64,000 nt of DNA, taken from positions 434,001 through 498,000 of the forward strand of contig NZ_JAVIFW010000003.1 of assembly GCF_031157275.1 (NCBI RefSeq), read 5' to 3'. This document shows, piece by piece, positions 51,234 through 60,149 of the stretch (position 1 is the first letter of the stretch; the number at the start of each line of letters is the position of its first letter). The notes under the pieces are model-generated. The model ran no database searches, was not told where the DNA came from, and worked only from the letters and a program-made list of their open reading frames with translations. The stretch comes from Streptomyces sp. LHD-70 (GTDB taxonomy: Bacteria > Actinomycetota > Actinomycetes > Streptomycetales > Streptomycetaceae). A program made the position numbers and the translations under genes.

Positions 51234-51821
51234 TCAGCGCGCGCGGTGCAGTGTCAGCGGATCGAAGCCGCCGGGCCGGGCGAGGACGGACGGCAGCCGG
51301 GGGTCCTCGCTCGTCACGACCCAGCACTTCTGGCTCGCCTCGTCCGGCCACGGCACCCGGCGCCGCCAGGTCCGCGCGGCCACGACCCGCGACTCCTTGC
51401 CGACCGGCCCGTCCGCGGCGTCCTCGGCGTCTTCGCCATCTCCGTCTCCGTCACCGTCGCCGAACAGCAGCTCGACGGCCACACCGGACGGCAGCTTCAC
51501 ATCCGCCCGGCGGACCGCCGTGACGCCGCGCCACGGACCGGACTTGAGGACACGGGCGACGAGCAGCGTCCACTGGAGCTTGCGCGCCGGGCGGATCAGC
51601 AGGAACGCGGTGATCATCGACAGGAAGGCCGCGAGACCGGTGACGGTCTGGCTGCCGTCCCGGTCGGGCCCGACCATCGCCGTCACCAGGAGAGCGACCC
51701 ATATGACGGACCTGACCAGGAAGTTGACGAGCGTCAGGCGGAACGACTTCGACCACAGCTCACGGGTCGCGGCGTCGTCGAACGCGTACTTGGCCAACGG
51801 CAGGGGGACCTGCGTCTTCAC
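51234..51821 (-). CDS. Two-helix membrane protein, conserved hypothetical
   Basis: 195 residues. Opens YAFDDAATRELWSKSFRLTLVNFLVRSVIWVALLV and a second helix (LAAFLSMITAFLLI), then a cytosolic domain with VLKSGPWRGVTAVRRADVKLPSGVAVELLF and a Gly-Asp repeat loop. It is a paralogue of the next gene (common opening Y/CAFD-x-AATR, RVLK/RVLRxxPW). GGAG 6 nt before the GTG. Function unknown. Confidence 0.75.
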   Translation of the reverse strand: MKTQVPLPLAKYAFDDAATRELWSKSFRLTLVNFLVRSVIWVALLVTAMVGPDRDGSQTVTGLAAFLSMITAFLLIRPARKLQWTLLVARVLKSGPWRGVTAVRRADVKLPSGVAVELLFGDGDGDGDGEDAEDAADGPVGKESRVVAARTWRRRVPWPDEASQKCWVVTSEDPRLPSVLARPGGFDPLTLHRAR

Positions 51822-51948
51822 GCACTGCTCCTTCAGATGAGGTGTACCGGCTCGGTGCCGGGTGGGGGAACTCGGGGGACAAGGGGACAGGGGACAGAGA
51901 ACAGGGGGACACGGAGCGGGAGGAAGGCGTGCCGAGGAAGGGGCGGGG

Positions 51949-52599
51949 TCAGCGGCGCAGTCCCGCGCCCAGCGAGGCGAGGCCCGCCCGCTTGGCGCGT
52001 GCCATCCGCTCCTTGTCGCGGGCGATCGCCCGGTACTCCTCCAGGGGCGTACGGCTGCCGCGTTCGAGCGTCATCAGCTCCCGGCCGCCCGGCTCGGCGA
52101 TGACCCCGCCGAACTCCGGGTCGCCCGCGAACCACGCGCCCTGCTCCATCACGCCCGTCCAGCGCTTGCGCTGCAGCGGGTTGATCGCCCGCATCGCCTT
52201 CGACCACTCCGCGTCGGGCTCCGCCCGCAGCTGCACCGGCAGCGCCATCACGTCCTTGACGCCGGGACAGGGGCGTACGGCGGCGCGGTACTCCCACGGG
52301 TACGCGCGAAGCACCCGGCGGATCCGGCGCAGCCGCAGCACGGGGCCGAGCGAGTACAGGGCGGCCGCGAACACGAACGGCGCCGCCACGAGACAGACGA
52401 ACCCGGCGATCCGCATCCACATCGGAGGTGAGCCGTGCCGGTCGCCGAGCAGCCCCATCACGGTCAGGGTCGCGAGCAGCAGCAGGACGACCAGGGGCAG
52501 CGCCGCCCCGGCCCGCAGCCGCGCCCGCTGCCAGTTGCGTCGCGTCGCGGCGTGATCGAAGGCGCACTCGTCCGGCGGGACCTGCACGGCGGATGGCAT
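51949..52599 (-). CDS. Two-helix membrane protein, paralogue of the preceding gene
   Basis: 216 residues. CAFDHAATRRNWQRARLRAGAALPLVVLLLLATLTVMGLLG then a second helix (IAGFVCLVAAPFVFAAALYSLGPVL) and a cytosolic part with IRRVLRAYPWEYRAAVRPCPGVKDVMALPV. The tail is rich in Arg/Glu. The 127-nt gap to its neighbour contains GGGGACA repeats. Probably co-transcribed; function unknown. ATG 52599 is far (12 nt) from a GGAG, so a nearby start is possible. Confidence 0.75.
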   Translation of the reverse strand: MPSAVQVPPDECAFDHAATRRNWQRARLRAGAALPLVVLLLLATLTVMGLLGDRHGSPPMWMRIAGFVCLVAAPFVFAAALYSLGPVLRLRRIRRVLRAYPWEYRAAVRPCPGVKDVMALPVQLRAEPDAEWSKAMRAINPLQRKRWTGVMEQGAWFAGDPEFGGVIAEPGGRELMTLERGSRTPLEEYRAIARDKERMARAKRAGLASLGAGLRR

Positions 52600-52750
52600 C
52601 TGTTGGGCTCGCTCCTGCTTCGGGTGCTGCGAGTCTAGGACACGTGTCCGGCGCCACTTCGACGGCCGTACGCAGGTCCGCGTCAACCCGGTGCGCATAG
52701 GATGCGTGCTTTGTTCGTTGTTCGTCGGAATACCGCCAGGAGCGTTCCCT

Positions 52751-53974
52751 GTGACCGTAGCGACCGTCCCCGCCACGCCGGATTCGGCACCCGTCGACCC
52801 GCAGCAGAGCCAGGCCGACCTGCCCCGGCAGGCCGCGGCCGAGCCCGCGGAGCAGCCGGTCGCCGCGACGGACGCCGAGCTGATCGCGGGCGCGGAGTGG
52901 GCCCCGGGGACGGACGAGGACAACGCCCCCGACGCCCCCGACGCCCCCCACGCCCGCGACGGCTCCGACCCCTCCGACGTGGACGAGCGCATCGCCCGCG
53001 ACGCCCAAGAGTTCGGCGTGTACGCCCGTACCGGAGGCTGGACCTTCGCCCTCAAGGTGGCCCGGAGCGTGCGGCCCGGCGGGCAGGCGGCGGGGGAGAC
53101 CCCGAAGGTGTCCGCGAAGCGGTTCGGCGAGCTGGCCGGCTGCTCGGCGGAGCGCGTCATGCGCTTCTACAAGGCCTGGGACGCGGCGGCCGACGACGGT
53201 CTCGTCCCGCAGTTCGAGGCCCTCGAACCGGGCGCCGAGGTCGAGCTCCCGGACGCGGACGTCTGGCTCTCCTACTACGTCTCCCGCAACAGCGCCACGT
53301 CCGTGCGCGGCACCGCCATCACCGCCGCAGCCGAGGCCGAGGGCATCCGCCCCACCAAGGCCCTGGAGGTCGCCGAGAACCCGACCGCGCTGCGCGCCGC
53401 GATCCTCGCCGACCCCTCCACCGCCCAGGCCGCGCGCGCCGCACTGCTCGACCGGATCAAGGAGGATCCGGCGCTGCAGACCGAGCTGGCCCGCGACGTC
53501 GCGCGTACCGACGTCCTCAAGAAGGCCGTCGCGCAGGAGGCGAAGGCGGCCGACCGGATCGGGTTCGTGCGGCAGATCGCCGAGCAGGGCGAGCTGAAGA
53601 CCCCGGCGGGCCAGAAGCTTCAGGCACCCGCCGAGCTGCGCCAGGAGGCCGAGCGCCACCTGTCCCTGCTCGACGAGCTCGACGACGGCGAAGAGGCCGG
53701 AGCGTGGACGACGGAGGCGTACGACACCGTCAAGGACCTCGCCGCTCAGGCCGTGGAGCAGGCCGTCGAGCGCGACCCGGAACTGCGCGTCCAGGAACGG
53801 CGGTCGAAGTTCTACAGCAGCCTGGAGAAGGCGACGAAGGTGTTCGAGGAGCTGACCCTCGACGACGCCGACGACATCTACGAGGACGACATGGTGCAGC
53901 GCCTCGAAGAGCTGCAGCGCTCCATCGGCGCCTGCATCACGGCCCTGCGGAAGGCGAGCGACGAGCAGCAGTGA
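52751..53974 (+). CDS. Conserved hypothetical, HTH-like and coiled-coil
   Basis: 407 residues. The N-terminal 75 residues are disordered, Pro/Ala/Asp-rich. Then comes a helical region with VSAKRFGELAGCSAERVMRFYKAWDAAADDGLVP, whose HTH-like spacing suggests DNA binding, and long charged helices rich in Ala/Glu to the end. I do not recognise the family. AGGAG 8 nt before GTG 52751 fixes the start. It heads a rightward group with the zinc-ribbon and RNase H genes (gaps 77 and 65 nt). Confidence 0.7.
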   Translation: MTVATVPATPDSAPVDPQQSQADLPRQAAAEPAEQPVAATDAELIAGAEWAPGTDEDNAPDAPDAPHARDGSDPSDVDERIARDAQEFGVYARTGGWTFALKVARSVRPGGQAAGETPKVSAKRFGELAGCSAERVMRFYKAWDAAADDGLVPQFEALEPGAEVELPDADVWLSYYVSRNSATSVRGTAITAAAEAEGIRPTKALEVAENPTALRAAILADPSTAQAARAALLDRIKEDPALQTELARDVARTDVLKKAVAQEAKAADRIGFVRQIAEQGELKTPAGQKLQAPAELRQEAERHLSLLDELDDGEEAGAWTTEAYDTVKDLAAQAVEQAVERDPELRVQERRSKFYSSLEKATKVFEELTLDDADDIYEDDMVQRLEELQRSIGACITALRKASDEQQ

Positions 53975-54051
53975 CCGCGGCCCGCGCGGGGACGGCCGGT
54001 CGTACGGCTGTCAGTGGTACGGCTGTCAGTGGTGCGGGGCACACTGGTCGC

Positions 54052-54267
54052 ATGTCGTCGTCTCCGCGCCGGGCCTGTCCGGAGTGTGCCCGTGAAATCG
54101 CCGTCGTGGCGGGCCGGTTGTCCCGCCACGACCCGCCCGCGGGTGTGGGCGCCGCGTCCCTGGTGTCCTGCCCCGGCTCGAAGCGGCGCATCGCCCTCGA
54201 CTCGGGCCGGCGCACGCTCGACGGGTACGTGGTGCCGGACTTCCCGGGGCAGCTGCCGCTGTTCTGA
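54052..54267 (+). CDS. Small zinc-ribbon-like protein
   Basis: 71 residues. Starts SSSPRRACPECAREIAVV with CPEC, followed by a single later Cys in LVSCPGS and a His, so a degenerate zinc ribbon. It ends DFPGQLPLF. Conserved-looking codon use, but the function is unknown. ATG 54052 lacks a strong ribosome site. Confidence 0.65.
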   Translation: MSSSPRRACPECAREIAVVAGRLSRHDPPAGVGAASLVSCPGSKRRIALDSGRRTLDGYVVPDFPGQLPLF

Positions 54268-54332
54268 GCGGGCGATCCCCGGCCCGGTCCGTGGCGTTCC
54301 GGCGCACTCCGCGAGCCTGGCATGATCGAGGG

Positions 54333-55025
54333 ATGTCTGAACGCATGATCGCGGCCTGTGACGGCGCCGCGAAGAAGAATCCCGGCCCGGCCGCCTGGGC
54401 GTGGGTGCTCGCCGACCCCGCGGGCGCCCCGCAGCGCTGGGAGGCGGGCCCGCTCGGCGTCGCCACGAACAACGTCGCCGAACTGACCGCGCTCGCCGAG
54501 CTGTTGGAATCCACCGACCCGGCGGCGCCGCTGGAGATCCGGATGGACTCCCAGTACGCGATGAACGCGGTCACCAAGTGGATCGCCGGCTGGAAGCGCA
54601 ACGGCTGGCAGACCGCGTCGAAGAAGCCCGTCGCCAACAAGGACCTGGTGGTCCGCATCGACGCGCTGCTCGACGGGCGCGACGTGACGTTCGTGCACGT
54701 CCTCGCCCACCAGGTCGACGGCGACCCGCTGAACGCCCTCGCCGACGCCGCCGCCAGCACCGCGGCCACCGACCAGCAGGCCGCGGGCACCGCGCACGGC
54801 TCGGACGGCTTCCCCGAGCCCGGCCCGCAGACCGAGGACAAGCCGCGCACGGCCCGCCCCCGCAAGAAGGCGGCGCCGCGCGCCGGCGGTGGCGCGGTGA
54901 TCAAGGCGAAGTTCCCGGGCCGCTGCAGCCACTGCCAGTCGCGCTACGACATCGGCGAGAAGATCACCAAGATCGCCCGCGGCTGGGGCCACGAGGGCTG
55001 CCGCGAGACGGCTCCGGCGACCTGA
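54333..55025 (+). CDS. RNase H family protein with C-terminal zinc finger
   Basis: 230 residues. Ribonuclease HI core (1-150): catalytic Asp in ACDGAAKKNPGPAAWAW, Glu in NNVAELTALAEL, Asp in MDSQYAMNAV and a late Asp in NALADAAA. It hydrolyses RNA in RNA-DNA hybrids. After a Pro/Lys linker comes a CxxC...HxxC module (FPGRCSHCQSRYDIGEKI ... HEGC), a fusion not in standard RNase HI. GAGGG sits directly before the ATG. Confidence 0.88.
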   Translation: MSERMIAACDGAAKKNPGPAAWAWVLADPAGAPQRWEAGPLGVATNNVAELTALAELLESTDPAAPLEIRMDSQYAMNAVTKWIAGWKRNGWQTASKKPVANKDLVVRIDALLDGRDVTFVHVLAHQVDGDPLNALADAAASTAATDQQAAGTAHGSDGFPEPGPQTEDKPRTARPRKKAAPRAGGGAVIKAKFPGRCSHCQSRYDIGEKITKIARGWGHEGCRETAPAT

Positions 55026-55046
55026 ACAAAGCCCTCCCCCGCCCCA

Positions 55047-55075
55047 TTGACGAAAGGTCTGGACCAACTTACCTT
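55047..55075 (+). promoter_or_regulatory. Chitinase promoter with DasR box
   Basis: TTGACG (55047-55052), 17 nt, TACCTT (55070-55075). The spacer holds AAGGTCTGGACCAAC, where GGTCTGGACC is the dre palindrome of DasR, known to repress chitinase genes in Streptomyces. 79 nt to the start codon. Confidence 0.75.
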
Positions 55076-55153
55076 TTCCGTGCCCACCGAAGCGCGATTC
55101 CCCAACTCGCCTGCGCCGTACGTCCGTTGACGTCGGCCGGAACGGAGCACGGC

Positions 55154-56206
55154 ATGCTCGCTCGACCGGTGCGTCTCCTGGGGGCGGCGCTCGCCCTCGT
55201 CGCCGCCGCCCAACTCCCCGCCGCCGCGGCGCCGCCCGCGCCGCAGGACGAGGTGTGCGCGGTCAAGCCGAAACCCACGGGAAAGGTGCTGCAGGGCTAC
55301 TGGGAGAACTGGGACGGCGCCGCCAACGGCGTCCATCCGCCCTTCGGCTGGACGCCCATCGACGACCCGCGGATCGGACAGCACGGCTACAACGTCATCA
55401 ACGCCGCCTTCCCCGTGATCCGCTCGGACGGCACCGTGCTGTGGGAGGACGGCATGGACTCCACGGTGAAGGTCGCCACCCCCGCCGAGATGTGCGCGGC
55501 GAAGGCCTCCGGCGCCACCATCCTGATGTCCATCGGCGGTGCCGCCGCGGGCATCGACCTGGGGTCGAGCAGCGTCGCCGACCGGTTCGTCGAGACCATC
55601 GTGCCGATCCTGAAGAAGTACAACTTCGACGGCATCGACATCGACATCGAAACCGGCCTCACCGGCAGCGGCGACATCAACCGGCTCTCCGCCTCCCAGG
55701 CCAACCTGATCCGCATCATCGACGGCGTCCTCGACCGGATGCCCCCCGACTTCGGCCTCACCATGGCCCCCGAGACCGCGTACGTCACCGGCGGCAGCGT
55801 CACGTACGGCTCGATCTGGGGCGCCTACCTGCCGATCGTCAAGAAGTACGCGGACAACGGCCGGCTGTGGTGGCTCAACATGCAGTACTACAACGGCAGC
55901 ATGTACGGCTGCTCCGGCGACTCCTACTCCGCGGGCACCGTCGAAGGCTTCGTCGCCCAGACCGACTGCCTCGACAAGGGCCTGGTCGTCCAGGGCACCA
56001 CCATCCGCGTCCCGTACGACAAGCAGGTCCCCGGACTCCCCGCCCAACCCGGCGCGGGCGGCGGCCATATGACGCCCGATCAGGTCGCCCAGGCCTGGCG
56101 CCACTACAACGGCTCCCTCAAGGGCCTGATGACCTGGTCCCTCAACTGGGACGGCTCGAAGAACTGGACCTTCGGCGACAACGTCAAGGCCCTGCAAGGA
56201 CGTTGA
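55154..56206 (+). CDS. Secreted chitinase, GH18
   Basis: 350 residues: Sec signal to about AAAAPP, then a single GH18 barrel. KVLQGYWENWDG opens it and FDGIDIDIE carries the DxxDxDxE catalytic motif; later MAPETAYV and WWLNMQYYNG line the groove. No chitin-binding or FnIII module. It degrades chitin outside the cell. GGAG precedes the ATG at 55154. Confidence 0.95.
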   Translation: MLARPVRLLGAALALVAAAQLPAAAAPPAPQDEVCAVKPKPTGKVLQGYWENWDGAANGVHPPFGWTPIDDPRIGQHGYNVINAAFPVIRSDGTVLWEDGMDSTVKVATPAEMCAAKASGATILMSIGGAAAGIDLGSSSVADRFVETIVPILKKYNFDGIDIDIETGLTGSGDINRLSASQANLIRIIDGVLDRMPPDFGLTMAPETAYVTGGSVTYGSIWGAYLPIVKKYADNGRLWWLNMQYYNGSMYGCSGDSYSAGTVEGFVAQTDCLDKGLVVQGTTIRVPYDKQVPGLPAQPGAGGGHMTPDQVAQAWRHYNGSLKGLMTWSLNWDGSKNWTFGDNVKALQGR

Positions 56207-56229
56207 CACGTCGACCGGAGAGACGCCCG

Positions 56230-59200
56230 CTACGGAACGCCGGGCGGCACCGCCTCCCACGGCTCCGCGATCGTGCCGCCCGGCTCCCAGCCGTACCGTT
56301 CGAGCCGGTCCGCCGCGTCCGCGCGGCCCGCGCCCCGCAGCAGGGCCACAGCTTGGGTGAGGGCGAACACATGGCCCGCCTCGGCCGCGCGGTAGTACCA
56401 GGTCAGCGCCTCGTCCGTGCGCCCCGCGCGCTGCAGCAGCTCGCTGCCCTGGCGCAGCGCGCTGGCATCGCCGGCCTCGACGGCCCGCTCGTACCACTGC
56501 AGCGCCTCCTCGGTGCGGCCCGCGTCCTGGGAGAGCTCCGCCGCCCAGCGCAGCGCGAACGTGTCACCCGTCTCCGCCACCCGGCGATACGCGGCGAGCG
56601 CCTCGCGCGGGCGGCCGCTCTCCTTGAGCAGGTCACCCACCAGGGACAGCACGAACCCGGCCCCGTCGTCCGCCCGTCGCTCCAGCCAGGCCACCGCCTC
56701 GTCGACCCGCCCGGCCTCCCGCATCAGATGCGCCGCCTGCCACAGGGCATCCACGTCACCGGCCTCCGCCGCCCGCCGGTACCAGTCGACGGCGCGCTCC
56801 CGGTCGCCCGCCGTGTGCAGCGTGTACGCGGCCTGCCACAGGGCCTCCGTGTCCCCGGCCGCCGCCGCCCGCTCGTACCAGCGCAGCGCCTCGTCGAGCC
56901 GGTCCACCTCGCACAGCAGCGTCGCCCCCTGGCCGAGCGCGCTGATCTCCCCGGCCTCCGCGGCGCGCTCGTACCACCGCAGCGCCTCCTCCGTACGGGA
57001 CTCGCCCTGCAGCAGGAACGCGCCCTGCCACAGCGCGTCCACATCGCCTGCCGCGGCCGCCCGCTCGTACCACTCCAGGGCCTGCGCGGTGCGGCCCTCC
57101 TCGTGCAGCAGCTCGGCCGCGCGCGACCGCGCGTCCGCGTCGCCCGCCTCCGCCCAGGCCCCCAGCCGGTCCACGGCTTCCTCGAACCGGCCCGTGTGGC
57201 GCAGGAGTTCGATGATCTGGTCCGAGGCGTCCTGCTGCCCCGCCGCGACGGCCTTCTCGTACCAGTGCAGGGCCTCCTCGTCACGGCCTGCGCGCCGCAG
57301 CAGGTCCCCGGCCTGCAGCAGGGCCGAACCGCGGCCCGCCTCGGCCGCCCGCCGGTAGCAGTCCAGGGCCTCGGCCGTGCGGCCCACCGCCTCCAGGAGC
57401 GCCGCCGCCTGCCACAGGGAGGCCACGTCGCCCGCCTCCGCCCAGCCGTGCAGCCGCTCGATCGCCGCGTCCGCGCGGCCCGCCTCCAGGAGCAGATCGG
57501 CACTGCGCCGCCGGGCGCTCGGGTCGCCCGCCTCGGCCCACACGTGCAGGACCGCCACAGCCTCGTCCGTACGGCCCCGCTCCACCAGGAGGTCCACCAG
57601 CGGCCGCCGGGCGGCGGTGTTGCCCTCCTCGCACCACTGCCGCAGCCGCTCGACCGCCTCGTCCTCGCGGCCCGCGTCCCGCAGCAGATCCACCGCGTCA
57701 AGGAGCGCCGACTCGTGCCCCGCCTCGGCCCGCTCCCGCAAGGTCTCCAGGGCCTCCTCGACGAGCCCCGCCTCCCACAGCAGCCGGATCCGCTGCTCGA
57801 ACGCCCGCGTGTCCCCGGCGCCGGCGCGGCCCTGCAGCCAGTCGAGCGCCTCGTCCGTACGGCCCGTCCGGCGCAGCAACCCCACGGTCCTGTCGACCGC
57901 TTCGGTGTCTCCCGTGCCCGCGGCGCGCCGGAACCACACCAGCGCCTCGCCGTCCGCGCCCGCCTGTTCCAGCAGGGCCGCGGCCCGCCGCATGGCATCG
58001 ATGTCCCCGGCCTCGGCTGCCCTCCGGTACCAGGTGAGCGAGTCCCGCGGCTCGCCCGCCGTCTGCAGCTCGTACGCGAGCCGCCGCATCGCGTCGATGT
58101 CGCCCGCCTCCGCGCGGCGCCCCAGCCAGGCCTCCGCCTCGGCGTCCCGGCCCGCCGCGCGCAGCAGGCCGAGGACCTCGTCGAGCGCATCCGCGTCGCC
58201 CGTCTCGGCCGCCTGCTGGTACCAGCCGATCGCCTCCTCGGTGCGGCCCGCCTCCCGCAGCAGCGCCGTCGTCTGCCGCAGCGCGAACGCGTCCCCGGCC
58301 TCCGCCGCCCGCTGGTACCAGCCGATCGCCTCCCGCGAACGGCCGGACTCCCGCAGCACCTTGGCCGCCTGCAGCAGCGCGAACGTGTCCCCGTGCGCCG
58401 CCGCCACCGCGTACGCCTGAACCGCGAGCCGCTTGAAGCCGCGCAGCTGGGCCGATCGCGCGATGTCGACATGGCCGCTGCTGGCGTGCTTCACCAGCGC
58501 GTGCCACAGCTGCGCGGGCGGCCCGACGGTACGGCGGCTGGCGCGGCCCTCCTGCTCCAGGAAGTCGGCGAGTACGTAGTGGGGTTGCGCCGGGTACGGG
58601 TCGCCGGGGCGCGGCCGGATCCGGGTGAGGGGACCGCGCGCGCCGTGGCAGGGCGAGGCCGTGAACGCGAGGGCCTGCTCCAGCCAGTCCTCGCCGAGGG
58701 TGTCCCACTGGCCGTCGGTGAGATAGCCGGGCGCGGCCGTCTCGAGGAGCGCGTGCGGCAGCGCCCGGTCGTGCCCGAGCCGCCGCGCGTCCATCGCCGT
58801 GTCGATCAGCGCACGCGCGGGCGGCGGCGCCACCCGGTACCGGTCCCTCAACGACGGTGCTCCGGCCAGGTATTGAGTGATCTGCCCCTGCTCGGCCTCC
58901 GCCGCGGCCCGCGCGAGCCGCGGGTCGCCGTCGGCCAGGTCCCGCAGCGCCCGCAGCGTCGGCCCCGAGAACGTGTCCGGCACCGGCACGACCGTGCCGC
59001 TCAGCAGGGCACGCGCCTGCGGATGGACGTCCGGCACACCCGAGGTGGGCGTGTCCGTGAGGTTGGCCCAGTACTCCGACCACATCGTGCCGAGGACCAG
59101 CACCGGGGCGCGGTCCGGGTCCGCGAGCAGCCCGCGCAGTCCGGCCGCGGCGCGCTCCCCGAGGGCGTCGGTGGGGGAGAGGAGGTAGTGCTGCGTCTCG

Positions 59201-59982
59201 TTCAGCCACACCACGGTCCGCGGTGTCACCGAACTCAGCCCGCGCAGCAGTGCCTCGGCCCGTTCCGGTACGAGGGGATGCCACAGCCGCCAGCCGGACG
59301 GCAGCCCCTGGACCGCCTCCCAGCAGGCCCGCGTCTTCCCCGACGAGGACGCGCCGACCAGGACCAGGAACGTGCTGATGCCCTCCGTCGCCCGCCGCAC
59401 CGCCTCGCGCAGCCGGTCGTCGTGCTCGCGCTCGACGTACGCGGGCAGCACCGGCAGCGGATCCGACCCGGCCGTCGGCGGCACGTCGATCGCCCGGTGC
59501 ACTTCGAGCGCGTACGGGTCGAGGAGATCCGCGAGCGGGCGCCCGGCGGCGTGCGGTGCGCCGTCCGAGGGCGCGCCCGGCCCGCCCGGCGGGTATCGCG
59601 CTGGCACGAGGGCCGTACGGGATGCTCCCGCCGTCACCTCGTCCTTCGCTGTCCCCTCGTCCTCCGGTGCGGCCTCGGCGGGCGTGCTGGGCTCCGCGGC
59701 CATCAGCGCCGCCCACCGCCGGGGCACGGGTGCGGGCAGGTCCGCCCAGCGGGCCAGGACCCGGGCGACCATCAGCAGACCGTCGAGGTTGCGCGGGGCG
59801 TGCTTGCGGTTGAACCAGTCACTGATCGTCTTGACCGAGACACCCGACTCCTCGGCCAAACGGCTGCGCACGAGCCGGAGTTCACGCTCCGCGAGGCGGG
59901 CCTCGGCGGCTCCGCGCAGCCGGTCCAGCTCGTCGAACACCGGGGCGCCGCGGCCCTCCTGGCGTTCCGCCCCCGCTGTCAT
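56230..59982 (-). CDS. HTH-NTPase-TPR protein (STAND-like), 22 repeats
   Basis: 1250 residues. An XRE-type HTH lies at about 38-78 (LAEESGVSVKTISDWFNRKHAP). A P-loop GASSSGKT is at 210-217, with VVWLNETQHYL at 257-267 as Walker-B position (Asn-Glu, no Asp). An NTPase domain runs to about 480. Then come about 22 tandem units of 32 residues to the end, each D-x-x-AL-x(5)-LL-x(2)-AGR-x(2)-EAL-x-WY-x-RAAEAG. They resemble TPR/Sel1 but are shorter than both. HTH plus P-loop plus superstructure repeats is the STAND regulator plan. It is divergent from a small membrane protein. No signal peptide. Confidence 0.9.
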   Translation of the reverse strand: MTAGAERQEGRGAPVFDELDRLRGAAEARLAERELRLVRSRLAEESGVSVKTISDWFNRKHAPRNLDGLLMVARVLARWADLPAPVPRRWAALMAAEPSTPAEAAPEDEGTAKDEVTAGASRTALVPARYPPGGPGAPSDGAPHAAGRPLADLLDPYALEVHRAIDVPPTAGSDPLPVLPAYVEREHDDRLREAVRRATEGISTFLVLVGASSSGKTRACWEAVQGLPSGWRLWHPLVPERAEALLRGLSSVTPRTVVWLNETQHYLLSPTDALGERAAAGLRGLLADPDRAPVLVLGTMWSEYWANLTDTPTSGVPDVHPQARALLSGTVVPVPDTFSGPTLRALRDLADGDPRLARAAAEAEQGQITQYLAGAPSLRDRYRVAPPPARALIDTAMDARRLGHDRALPHALLETAAPGYLTDGQWDTLGEDWLEQALAFTASPCHGARGPLTRIRPRPGDPYPAQPHYVLADFLEQEGRASRRTVGPPAQLWHALVKHASSGHVDIARSAQLRGFKRLAVQAYAVAAAHGDTFALLQAAKVLRESGRSREAIGWYQRAAEAGDAFALRQTTALLREAGRTEEAIGWYQQAAETGDADALDEVLGLLRAAGRDAEAEAWLGRRAEAGDIDAMRRLAYELQTAGEPRDSLTWYRRAAEAGDIDAMRRAAALLEQAGADGEALVWFRRAAGTGDTEAVDRTVGLLRRTGRTDEALDWLQGRAGAGDTRAFEQRIRLLWEAGLVEEALETLRERAEAGHESALLDAVDLLRDAGREDEAVERLRQWCEEGNTAARRPLVDLLVERGRTDEAVAVLHVWAEAGDPSARRRSADLLLEAGRADAAIERLHGWAEAGDVASLWQAAALLEAVGRTAEALDCYRRAAEAGRGSALLQAGDLLRRAGRDEEALHWYEKAVAAGQQDASDQIIELLRHTGRFEEAVDRLGAWAEAGDADARSRAAELLHEEGRTAQALEWYERAAAAGDVDALWQGAFLLQGESRTEEALRWYERAAEAGEISALGQGATLLCEVDRLDEALRWYERAAAAGDTEALWQAAYTLHTAGDRERAVDWYRRAAEAGDVDALWQAAHLMREAGRVDEAVAWLERRADDGAGFVLSLVGDLLKESGRPREALAAYRRVAETGDTFALRWAAELSQDAGRTEEALQWYERAVEAGDASALRQGSELLQRAGRTDEALTWYYRAAEAGHVFALTQAVALLRGAGRADAADRLERYGWEPGGTIAEPWEAVPPGVP

Positions 59983-60003
59983 GCCCCTCCTCGCCCGCTC
60001 CGC

Positions 60004-60071
60004 TTCCGACTCGGAATTCCGAAGGAACCCCTGACATGCAGGTTACGCAGTCGGAATCCGAACTGTTCCGA
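60004..60071. promoter_or_regulatory. Array of TTCCGA/TCGGAA half-sites
   Basis: Half-sites TTCCGA at 60004, TCGGAA at 60011, TTCCGA at 60017, TCGGAA at 60051 and TTCCGA at 60066. TCGGAATTCCGA (60011-60022) is a perfect 12-bp palindrome and TTCCGACTCGGAA (60004-60016) another. They fill the gap between the HTH-NTPase-TPR gene and the divergent small gene, and are a probable operator for the HTH of the large protein. Confidence 0.6.
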
Positions 60072-60149
60072 GTTGCCTGGGAGTTGAGCCAGTGCGCCCG
60101 TTCACTGATCCGTACCCGCAGCAAGGATCAGAGGAAGAAAGGCGGCACC

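Noticed and set aside
55255..60087. 1610-codon + strand frame
   Set aside because: It is antisense to the HTH-NTPase-TPR gene and out of frame with the chitinase. The composition is Arg/Pro-rich with no domain.
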